The notes under the pieces were generated by a model. The model was not told where the DNA came from, did not search any database, and was given only the letters and a program-made list of their open reading frames with translations. Positions 1-6,132 of a DNA stretch of 10,655 bases are shown here, piece after piece. Position 1 is the first letter of the stretch. Each line of letters opens with the position of its first letter. Source of the stretch: Cytophagales bacterium (GTDB lineage: Bacteria > Bacteroidota > Bacteroidia > Cytophagales > JAAEPT01); contig WTJX01000625.1 in NCBI GenBank assembly GCA_011524675.1, forward strand, positions 1-10,655, given 5' to 3'. A program made the translations under genes and the position numbers.

Positions 1-481
1 ATAATATAGAGTTACCATTTGAAGTCTGATTGAAAACATGAGAATAATTTTTTTCTTTGGCTATTTCATTTACTATAACAGATATCTCACCAAATAATGG
101 TTGAAGTTTTTCATTAGTTCTTTGATTAACTTTAGGTTCAATATTGCTACTGTAAAGCTGAATTCGATCTCCCAAACTTTTTATGTCAATAATTCTTGCT
201 TGTTGTTCGGTCTCGTTTAATGTTGGCGCGTCTCTTTGGAACTCAGCAGCCTTAGTATTATACTCTTGTTGTAGTGCATCAACCTCTTTAAGTAGTTGTT
301 GTTGATAAACTTTCATCTCAGACATTAAAGTCGCTACTTTGTTCCACTTATAGAGTACGGTTTCTACACTTACGTAAGCAATCTTTAGTTTATTTACCTC
401 TGCTGTAGCATCTTGTGCTTGTGCATAGTTTATTCCAAAGAATAAAGATATCGCTACGATACCTATTTTTATTTTTTTCAT
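1..481 (-). CDS. OmpH/Skp family periplasmic chaperone, type A copy 2 (C-terminus outside window)
   Basis: Reading leftward from an ATG at 481, the frame stays open for 160 codons to the window edge, so the C-terminus and stop are missing. The first 23 residues form a signal peptide (MKKIK, then a hydrophobic core GIVAISLFFGI, then YAQA before Q). The mature part starts with a short strand (KLKIAYVSVETVL), followed by a Gln/Glu/Lys-rich segment predicted as a long coiled coil, then a strand-forming block NEIAKEKNYSHVFNQT. This is the layout of Skp/OmpH, trimeric periplasmic holdases that carry unfolded outer-membrane proteins to the BAM complex. It is closest to the copy at 1051-1614: both share the SLFFGIN signal core and the EKNYSH(V/I)FNQT block. 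It follows the preceding OmpH gene by 6 bases and is probably co-transcribed with it. The family is secure; client specificity is not known. Confidence 0.88.
   Translation of the reverse strand, partial: MKKIKIGIVAISLFFGINYAQAQDATAEVNKLKIAYVSVETVLYKWNKVATLMSEMKVYQQQLLKEVDALQQEYNTKAAEFQRDAPTLNETEQQARIIDIKSLGDRIQLYSSNIEPKVNQRTNEKLQPLFGEISVIVNEIAKEKNYSHVFNQTSNGNSIL
24..72. repeat. Direct repeat inside type A OmpH gene (partial copy at left edge)
   Basis: Partner of the 1172-1220 repeat, in the same orientation and same coding phase, with about 5 differences in 49 bases. It covers the codons for the conserved C-terminal block of the OmpH type A protein. Recombination between the two copies would delete about 1.15 kb, which is exactly one A+B gene pair. 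Confidence 0.8.
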
Positions 482-487
482 TCTTAT

Positions 488-1048
488 TTACTTTTTCTCT
501 TTTTCATTTAAATCTAATGCCTCCAACACAAAGTCTGTATAGTCGTGCATTGGGTCGGTATAGATCATTAACAAATCGTATGATTTGTCAAAAACAAACT
601 GGAGTTTGTGTCTTTGTGCTACTTCTCTTACTTTACTTAGTAGCTTTTCATAGACACTAGTCAATAGCTCTTGTCTTTTTTGAAAGATGATACCTTCATG
701 CCCAAATATTTTTTGTCTGTAATCTCTTATCGCCGTTTCTTTCTCAACAATCAATTCCTTTTTCTTTTGTTTCATTTCTTCGGTGAGCAAGATTTCTTCT
801 TTTTTGTAATCTTGGTACATGCCATCTAGCTCTTGTTGCATTTTTTCGATCTCTTTTTGATAGTTGACAGAGACACCATCTATTTCTTGTTGCGCTGCCT
901 TATACTCAGGCATTTTTTTTAAGATCTCGTCGCCATTTATATACCCTAGCTTCTGAGCAACAGAAGCTAATGATAGGTTAAGCAATGCTAAAACTAGAAT
1001 CGTTTTTAAAGAGAAAAAATTCAAAAGAGTGAAACGTAACTTTTTCAT
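488..1048 (-). CDS. OmpH/Skp family periplasmic chaperone, type B copy 2
   Basis: A 186-residue protein with a signal peptide of about 31 residues (hydrophobic stretch TILVLALLNLSLASVA, cleavage probably before Q). The mature protein begins with the family strand KLGYINGDEILKKMPEY. A charged coiled coil follows (about residues 55-120), including EEILLTEEMKQKKKEL, and then the block KIFGHEGIIFQKRQELL. The C-terminal strand block reads LQFVFDKSYDLLMIYTDP, then YTDFVLEAL. The FG-x-x-G-x-x-F-x-K and FDKS blocks are typical of Bacteroidetes OmpH proteins. It is predicted to act as a periplasmic chaperone for outer-membrane proteins in partnership with BamA, encoded upstream. It starts 2 bases after the stop of the type A gene and is probably translationally coupled. 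It resembles the 2022-2567 protein more than its direct neighbours, as expected if a B+A gene pair was duplicated. Confidence 0.92.
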   Translation of the reverse strand: MKKLRFTLLNFFSLKTILVLALLNLSLASVAQKLGYINGDEILKKMPEYKAAQQEIDGVSVNYQKEIEKMQQELDGMYQDYKKEEILLTEEMKQKKKELIVEKETAIRDYRQKIFGHEGIIFQKRQELLTSVYEKLLSKVREVAQRHKLQFVFDKSYDLLMIYTDPMHDYTDFVLEALDLNEKEKK

Positions 1049-1050
1049 TA

Positions 1051-1614
1051 TTATTTATCAGTTGTAGGTAAGTCCTCTTTGGGTACTTCGACACCTAGTT
1101 TTTTTAAGACATCTATAGATAAGTTATCAGACTCATTTTTAGCATATAGCAATACAGAATTTGCCTCTATGGTCTGATTGAATATATGCGAATAATTTTT
1201 TTCCTTGGCTACTTCATTTATTTTGTCAGAAACTTCGTCAAACAAAGGCTTTAATTTTTCTTGTTGCCTCTCGGCGAATTTTGTCTGTGCGTTAGTTCTA
1301 TATAACTTTATTTGATTGTCTAAGCTTTGTATTTCTATTTCTTTTGCTTGTCTTATAGCATCACTCAATGAAGCGGCATTTTTTTGGTACTCGGCATATT
1401 TGGTTTGCAACTCTTGCTCTTTTACGGTTATTTCACTTAGCAATTGTTTTTCATACGTTTGGAGCTCAGATTTAACAGCCTTTAGTTTGGGCCACTGGGA
1501 CATTACGTACTCAACATTTACATATCCTATTTTTAGTTGTTCTTGAGCGTGAGTATAGTTGTTTATTCCAAAGAATAAAGAGACTGCTATAAAAGTTAGT
1601 TTTATTTGTTTCAT
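1051..1614 (-). CDS. OmpH/Skp family periplasmic chaperone, type A copy 1
   Basis: A 187-residue protein with a signal peptide (about residues 1-23, ending THA before Q), then the strand LKIGYVNVEYVMSQWPKLK. A long coiled-coil region rich in K, E and Q spans about residues 45-130, and the conserved closing block reads NEVAKEKNYSHIFNQT, then VLLYAKNES and VLKKLGV. This is the Skp/OmpH fold, a trimeric periplasmic holdase for outer-membrane proteins. The type A copies have FNQT where the type B copies have FDKS/FDKQ, so the two types may differ in role; that is inference. Unlike its neighbours it lies 407 bases from the gene before it, so it may need its own promoter, but none was found convincingly. 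The stop is 2 bases from the next OmpH gene. Confidence 0.92.
   Translation of the reverse strand: MKQIKLTFIAVSLFFGINNYTHAQEQLKIGYVNVEYVMSQWPKLKAVKSELQTYEKQLLSEITVKEQELQTKYAEYQKNAASLSDAIRQAKEIEIQSLDNQIKLYRTNAQTKFAERQQEKLKPLFDEVSDKINEVAKEKNYSHIFNQTIEANSVLLYAKNESDNLSIDVLKKLGVEVPKEDLPTTDK
1172..1220. repeat. Direct repeat inside type A OmpH gene (copy at 1051-1614)
   Basis: This 49-base stretch is about 90% identical (5 mismatches by eye) and in the same orientation as 24-72, about 1.15 kb away, inside the other type A gene. Both encode the EKNYSH(V/I)FNQT block. A second shared stretch covers the signal-peptide codons: 21 bases at 1561-1581 are identical to 428-448. These are remnants of the gene duplication and could still serve as substrates for recombination. 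Confidence 0.8.
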
Positions 1615-2021
1615 GGTTTTAAAAGTATTTAGCAGTTAGTAACTAGTCGTTAGACATGAGCACTAACATATGGTTATTCAGTATATTATATATGTTTTAA
1701 TTATTGCCCTCCCGCCCTGCGGGTTTTATGTATTTTAAAATGTGTTTGAGTGTTCGTGTATTCTTGTGTTTAAGTTAGTAGCTATATGATATTTATAGAG
1801 TTATTAAGTAGTCGTCCAAAAATACTTATAGTTTTTTATTATGTCGTTGTTAGCTAAATCCAATATACATCAACATTTAACGTTCAACTTTTCATCTCTA
1901 ACATGGTAGTTTCATATGTTTATGTACGTTTTAAGTCGTAGGTGTACGTTATGTAACAAGCATAATCTTTTGAGTTGATCTAAGCTATAACGTTTAATTT
2001 TTTACTTTCAACATACAGACT
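1615..2021. other. 407-base non-coding spacer inside the OmpH array
   Basis: No frame of useful length is open here on either strand, and no RNA gene was recognised. The sequence is T/G-rich on the plus strand and simple in texture. Related short words recur, such as AGTTAGTA at 1634-1641 and 1773-1780, and TGTACGTT at 1923-1930 and 1943-1950. Two loosely similar AACGTT-containing tracts lie near 1871-1905 and 1986-2012. One small GC-rich hairpin sits at 1711-1723. The other gaps in this operon are 0 to 39 bases, so this spacer is the exception. It could be the scar of the duplication, a decayed insertion, or a regulatory leader for the downstream three OmpH genes; the sequence does not decide between these. 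Confidence 0.6.
1711..1723 (+). other. Small GC-rich hairpin (CCCGC-CCT-GCGGG)
   Basis: A perfect 5-bp GC stem with a 3-base loop, in surroundings that are otherwise AT-rich. On the plus strand it is followed by TTTTATG, which looks like a weak terminator. However, the genes around it run on the minus strand, where no T-run follows, so a terminator role for this operon is doubtful. The preceding GCCCT (1706-1710) adds to the local GC island. Confidence 0.35.
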
Positions 2022-2567
2022 TTATTTTTTTTGTTCATCTTCTTTTGATGTCAAGCCCATTAGTTCCAATACTTTGTTGGTGTAATTAGAAGAATAGCTA
2101 GCATAAAAAAAGGTTAAATCGTATTGTTGTTTGTCAAAGATAACCCCTAGACTGTTTTTTTTGGCTATGCGTTGCAATGCCTCATTTAATTTATCGTATA
2201 ATGGCTTCATTAATTCATTTTCTTTCAAAAAAAGTAAACCATTGATACCAAATATTCTTTTCTGATAGGCTTTGAGCTCTTGTTTTATTTTGGCTAATTC
2301 TTGTTTTTTTTTCTCTCTCATAGCCTCTGTAAACATCACTTCTTCAAGTCGGTAAGTAACAGTCATCTCATCGAGCTTGCTGCCCAAGGCTTCTATCTTG
2401 ACTTGATGTTGATCAGCCACTTTTTTTAGTTCTTCTTTGACGAGCTGATATTCTGGCATTTTGCGCAATATCAATTGTTTATCTACATAGCCCATCCTCT
2501 GACCATATGCCTGCATACCAAAGCATGGCAACAGTATGAAAAAAAAGAAATGACGTAAGCGTATCAT
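2022..2567 (-). CDS. OmpH/Skp family periplasmic chaperone, type B copy 1
   Basis: A 181-residue protein that starts with a signal peptide (MIRLRH, then FFFFILLPCFGMQAYG before Q). The mature N-terminus RMGYVDKQLILRKMPEY is followed by a coiled coil (about residues 40-115) with MFTEAMREKKKQEL and RIFGINGLLFLKENEL. The C-terminal strands are LGVIFDKQQYDLTFFYAS and KVLELMGL. All the positions that define type B are present: LRKMPEY, EE..(F/L)TE.M..KK, (R/K)IFG..G, FDK. It follows bamA by 39 bases on the same strand, the usual Bacteroidetes place for an OmpH gene, and is the likely founder of the array. The predicted role is to hold outer-membrane proteins in the periplasm and hand them to BamA. 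Its tail is short and lysine-rich (SKEDEQKK). Confidence 0.92.
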   Translation of the reverse strand: MIRLRHFFFFILLPCFGMQAYGQRMGYVDKQLILRKMPEYQLVKEELKKVADQHQVKIEALGSKLDEMTVTYRLEEVMFTEAMREKKKQELAKIKQELKAYQKRIFGINGLLFLKENELMKPLYDKLNEALQRIAKKNSLGVIFDKQQYDLTFFYASYSSNYTNKVLELMGLTSKEDEQKK

Positions 2568-2606
2568 ACAAAGAAAGAGTAATGACTTTTATAACAATAA
2601 TGGATG

Positions 2607-5141
2607 CTACCTCAGCTGTTGGCCAATGGTAAAGTGAAATTGACCACGGTTTAGTCTGTTTCCAGCGGCATCTTTGAGTTCGTCAAAGCCGTATCCATAA
2701 TCAATACCTATCATACCAAAGGCAGGCATAAATATTCTTACTCCTACACCACTAGAGCGATATACCTCAAATGGATTAAAATCTTTTGTATCTCTCCAAG
2801 CATTTCCTGCCTCCAAAAAGCCAAGGACAAATACGGTCGCCACACTTTGTGTTACCAGAGGAAAACGAATTTCTGTAACAAACTTATCATAAATGATACC
2901 ACCGAGGTTACTATTGGCATTAAATTCATTTGGCAATGAATTGTTCTCATAGCCCCTAAGTCCAATAACATCAGACCCCAATAGGATATTAAAGCCAGAC
3001 AAACCATCACCACCAACATTGAATCTTTCAAAAGGACCTGTTGCCAAGTTTCTATTGTAAGAGCCGATAAAACCAAAATGAGATCTTAGGTGAAGCACAA
3101 ATGGTCGAGTGGTCTTACTAGCCTCAAAAACATTATTTTTTCTACGATTTCCAGTAAGTTGTACAAACCATGAATTATCAAACATCCATTTATGAAACTC
3201 TATAAGTTTATAAATCTCTGGCTCGTCTAAATTTTCTATACTTCTATCTATGAGCGAGTATGGAGGCGTCAATGTCATACTCAAAGACATAGAGCCACCT
3301 TTGGTAGGGAACTGCGGATTTGTCCCTATGTTGTTTCTTGCAATAGTAGTATTAAGGGAAAGGTTATTGGCAACACATGTTTCACATAGAGAGCTTACAT
3401 ACCTATCGAGGTTATACCTTGTATAAGAAAGACTATTCGTAAGCGTGAAGTAATCGTCCGGTACTTTGAGTCTTCTACCGAGACTAAGCGTAATACCAGA
3501 AAGCTTTAAAGAGCCAATAACTTCGTTACCGTCAAACCTTCGTTGTACAGACCTGTTGGCACTCACTGTAAATGAAGTAGGTTTTTTTCCTCCTAACCAA
3601 GGTTCTGTGAAGGATAAAGAATAATTTTGAAACTGTTTTCCGTTGGCTCTCATTTGCAAAGAGAGACGCTGACCGTCACCGGTAGGTAGTGGATCCCAAT
3701 TTTCTGTGTTAGTAATATTTCTCAAAGAAAAATTATTGAACACAATACCCAGTGTACCTACAAAGCCTACTAGACCTCCCCAACCACCAGAGAGTTGCAA
3801 TTGGTCGTTTGGTTTTTCTACAAGGCTATATTCTATATCTACAGTACCAGCATTTTGGTTTGTCATAGGGTTTATTCCCATTAGTTCTGGATCAAAATAA
3901 CCTAATTGTGCCAATTCTCTCTGTGTACGTATCAAATCTGCTCTGCTAAACTTCTGACCTGGTAATGTTCTTATTTCTCGTAAGACTACATGGTCACTAG
4001 TTTTGGTATTCCCCGTAACGATAACCTTATTGATAGTAGCTACTTTACCTTCATAGATTTGCATTTCAATATCGATGGTATCTCCTTTAACCTTTACTTC
4101 GGTAGGGTTAACTCTAAAAAATAAATATCCATTGTCTAAGTAAAGCGAAGAAACATCTTGACCTGTAGGGTTCATGTTTAAGCGTTGGTCTAGTAATTCT
4201 TTATTATAAACTTCGCCTTTTTTGATATTCAATATACTATTGAGCTTTTTTGAATCATAGATATTATTTCCTACCCAATTGATATCACCAAAGTAGTACT
4301 TTTTACCTTCATATATCTTGACATCCAAATCCATATATTTACCGGTGATACTATGGACAGAGTCAGCAATGATTCTCGCATCTCTATATCCATTTTTTTG
4401 GTAATAAGCTATAAGTCTTTCCTTGTCTTCGGCAAACTCTTCTTCAATATATTTTGACCTTTTGAATAATCGTAGTCCTTTTTTCTGTTTGGTTTTCTTA
4501 AGCTGTTTCTTTAGCTCCTTGTCGGTGATACCTTTATTTCCTGTAAGGTTTAATTTTAAGATTTTTAATTTTTTGCCTCTATCAATATCTATCTCTAAGA
4601 ACACATAGCCTTTTCTGATGCTATCATGTACTTCTCTTATATTTATTTTGGCATTGTAAAACCCATCTTCTAAAAAGTAATTTTTAATGCGAACTTTAGT
4701 ATTCTTTATTAAAGCAGGCGAGACCAAAGCCCCTTCTATGAGTGAGGTTTCATCAGCGATATCGTTTTGAGCACCTTTGGAAACACCAGTAATGGTATAA
4801 CCGTCGAGTCTAGAACTTTCTCTCACTTTGATGTACAAAATTACTTTACCGTCTCCTATATCTTCTGCATCTATTTGTACATCATCTATGAGGCGTTGCT
4901 TCCAAATATTTTTGATCGCTTGAGAGATTTTGTCTCCAGGTATTTTTATAATATCTCCTGCACCAAAACCAACAAAAGAAGCAATAGCTTGCTTATCAAG
5001 CGTTACATTACCTGTAACGACTACTTTGGAAATGGTATATTCTTTTGGGTTTTGGTAGTTCAATGGTATGGTACCAGCTTGAGGAAATAGATTATTGCTT
5101 AAAAGCAATAAAAAGAGTGTAGATATGTATAAGGTTTTCAT
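2607..5141 (-). CDS. bamA: BamA, outer membrane protein assembly factor (Omp85 family)
   Basis: BamA is the central subunit of the BAM complex: it folds and inserts beta-barrel proteins into the outer membrane. The 844-residue product has a signal peptide (about 1-21, core STLFLLLLSNNLF). Five POTRA domains follow, at about 35-110, 113-190, 191-280, 282-366 and 369-443; several open with a (V/L)-x-(V/L)-T/V-G-N strand such as VVVTGN, LNLTGN and VIVTGN. The Omp85 barrel fills about 445-844. The IGLRGYE segment matches the conserved (V/I)RG(F/Y) loop-6 motif that plugs the barrel, and the end (FHFTIGQQLR) is a terminal barrel strand. The start is the ATG directly abutting the uppS stop (zero bases between), so the two are probably translationally coupled. 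The length is typical. Periplasmic chaperone genes follow, as expected for partners in the same pathway. In several Bacteroidetes a porG-like gene sits between uppS and bamA; it is absent here. Confidence 0.96.
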   Translation of the reverse strand: MKTLYISTLFLLLLSNNLFPQAGTIPLNYQNPKEYTISKVVVTGNVTLDKQAIASFVGFGAGDIIKIPGDKISQAIKNIWKQRLIDDVQIDAEDIGDGKVILYIKVRESSRLDGYTITGVSKGAQNDIADETSLIEGALVSPALIKNTKVRIKNYFLEDGFYNAKINIREVHDSIRKGYVFLEIDIDRGKKLKILKLNLTGNKGITDKELKKQLKKTKQKKGLRLFKRSKYIEEEFAEDKERLIAYYQKNGYRDARIIADSVHSITGKYMDLDVKIYEGKKYYFGDINWVGNNIYDSKKLNSILNIKKGEVYNKELLDQRLNMNPTGQDVSSLYLDNGYLFFRVNPTEVKVKGDTIDIEMQIYEGKVATINKVIVTGNTKTSDHVVLREIRTLPGQKFSRADLIRTQRELAQLGYFDPELMGINPMTNQNAGTVDIEYSLVEKPNDQLQLSGGWGGLVGFVGTLGIVFNNFSLRNITNTENWDPLPTGDGQRLSLQMRANGKQFQNYSLSFTEPWLGGKKPTSFTVSANRSVQRRFDGNEVIGSLKLSGITLSLGRRLKVPDDYFTLTNSLSYTRYNLDRYVSSLCETCVANNLSLNTTIARNNIGTNPQFPTKGGSMSLSMTLTPPYSLIDRSIENLDEPEIYKLIEFHKWMFDNSWFVQLTGNRRKNNVFEASKTTRPFVLHLRSHFGFIGSYNRNLATGPFERFNVGGDGLSGFNILLGSDVIGLRGYENNSLPNEFNANSNLGGIIYDKFVTEIRFPLVTQSVATVFVLGFLEAGNAWRDTKDFNPFEVYRSSGVGVRIFMPAFGMIGIDYGYGFDELKDAAGNRLNRGQFHFTIGQQLR

Positions 5142-5885
5142 TTATGATACTAATTGTTCACTGGTTTTACCGAATCTTCTTTCACGTTTTTGATAATTAG
5201 CTATTGCCTCGTGTAGGTTACTTTTTCTGAAATCTGGCCATAACGTATCTGTAATATAAATTTCTGAATAAGCTAACTGCCACAACAAGAAATTACTTAT
5301 TCTAAGCTCTCCACTAGTTCTAATGAGTAGCTCAGGATCACTATGCTTAGCGGTAGATAGGTAACTAGAAATAAGTTCTTCTGATATACTTTCACTATCA
5401 ATTTTATTGTCAGTGATATCTTTATTAATTGCCTTTAGCGCATTCGTGATGTCCCACCTGCCACTATAGTTTAGAGCAAGTATCACGGTCATGCCGTCAT
5501 ATTTAGCGGTATCGCTTATCGTGTGTTGGAGTTGTTTTATACAATCCTGTGGTAATTCATCAATATTGCCTATCGCTTCTAGCTTAATATTATTTTTCTT
5601 TAGATTATCTTTCTCTTGATGAATAGTGTCAACTAAAAGTTGCATAAGGGCACTGACCTCTTCTTTGGGTCTTCCCCAATTTTCTGTTGAGAAAGCATAT
5701 AAAGTCAATGTCTCTACTCCTAATTCTGCACAACCCTCTATTGCTTCTCTTACAGAAAGTATGGCATTTGTATGACCAAAAGTTCGCATTTCGCCTTGCT
5801 TTTTTGCCCATCTGCCATTACCATCCATAATAATTGCTATATGCCGTGGTATATTTTCCGTATCCAATGATTCTTTTGTAGTCAT
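5142..5885 (-). CDS. uppS: Isoprenyl transferase / di-trans,poly-cis-undecaprenyl-diphosphate synthase
   Basis: UppS condenses isopentenyl diphosphate with farnesyl diphosphate to make undecaprenyl diphosphate, the lipid carrier for peptidoglycan and O-antigen or capsule units. It works at the inner face of the cytoplasmic membrane. The 247-residue length is normal for cis-prenyltransferases. Diagnostic motifs are present: HIAIIMDGNGRWAKKQG near the start with the catalytic Asp at 21, the R..GH that follows, LTLYAFSTENWGRP, ALNYSGR, and the C-terminal LLIRTSGELRISNFLLWQ, then AYSEIY and WPDF, which bind the diphosphate and the partner subunit. The ATG at 5885 places the catalytic motif at the usual distance from the N-terminus. 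It is the first gene of the uppS-bamA-OmpH transcript, and a TATCTTTG promoter box lies 21 bases upstream. Confidence 0.97.
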   Translation of the reverse strand: MTTKESLDTENIPRHIAIIMDGNGRWAKKQGEMRTFGHTNAILSVREAIEGCAELGVETLTLYAFSTENWGRPKEEVSALMQLLVDTIHQEKDNLKKNNIKLEAIGNIDELPQDCIKQLQHTISDTAKYDGMTVILALNYSGRWDITNALKAINKDITDNKIDSESISEELISSYLSTAKHSDPELLIRTSGELRISNFLLWQLAYSEIYITDTLWPDFRKSNLHEAIANYQKRERRFGKTSEQLVS

Positions 5886-5906
5886 TTTTTATTTTCCAAA
5901 GACCAG

Positions 5907-5914
5907 CAAAGATA
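5907..5914 (-). promoter_or_regulatory. Candidate -7 box (TATCTTTG) for the uppS-bamA-OmpH operon
   Basis: On the minus strand this reads TATCTTTGC, an exact fit to the Bacteroidetes primary-sigma -7 consensus TAnnTTTG, ending 21 bases before the uppS ATG. Transcription would start only about 15 bases before the ATG, giving a short leader. No TTG at the ideal -33 distance is present; the nearest TTG is 31 bases away. The call therefore rests on the -7 box and its position. Confidence 0.6.
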
Positions 5915-5998
5915 CGTATTTTATTGGTATTGAATAATATTAGTTCAAGGACTATAAGAATTTTCTACCTAAGATATCCGCAATTCGATATGATTTTG

Positions 5999-6027
5999 CT
6001 AAAAATAGACTAATGATCTAGTTTTAG
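5999..6027. repeat. Imperfect 11-bp inverted repeat in the divergent intergenic region
   Basis: The left arm (5999-6009, CTAAAAATAGA) pairs with the right arm (6017-6027, TCTAGTTTTAG) at 10 of 11 positions, around a 7-base centre. It lies between the leftward uppS box (5907-5914) and the rightward TAnnTTTG boxes (6063-6079). Neither strand has a T-run after it, so a terminator is unlikely. Two-fold symmetry in a divergent promoter region suggests an operator, perhaps for the adjacent regulator; that is inference. Confidence 0.5.
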
Positions 6028-6062
6028 AACCGATATTTAAAGTTTAGGCATGCAGTTAATTT

Positions 6063-6079
6063 TACCTTTGTTATCTTTG
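6063..6079 (+). promoter_or_regulatory. Two adjacent TAnnTTTG boxes ahead of the plus-strand regulator
   Basis: TACCTTTG (6063-6070) and TATCTTTG (6072-6079) both match the Bacteroidetes -7 consensus on the plus strand. They lie about 54-63 bases before the ATG at 6133, leaving a leader of roughly 45-55 bases. No clear TTG at -33 was found for either box, so one of the two may be accidental. Confidence 0.5.
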
Positions 6080-6132
6080 GCTATTCAATACTTTCTGTTG
6101 AGTTTGATTGAACCTGCGATAAAAAATACCCT

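Noticed and set aside
1711..1723. Rho-independent terminator for the OmpH operon
   Set aside because: The stem is only 5 bp and the T-run follows on the plus strand, while all flanking genes are on the minus strand.
1817..1824. TATTTTTG box on the minus strand as promoter of the downstream OmpH genes
   Set aside because: It fits the -7 consensus but has no TTG at a proper distance (nearest 36 bases away), and such a motif is expected by chance in this T-rich spacer.
4767..5090. Plus-strand 107-residue frame opposite bamA, and similar frames opposite metK and the barrel gene
   Set aside because: They lie wholly inside strongly recognised minus-strand genes and show no family motifs; they are antisense shadows.
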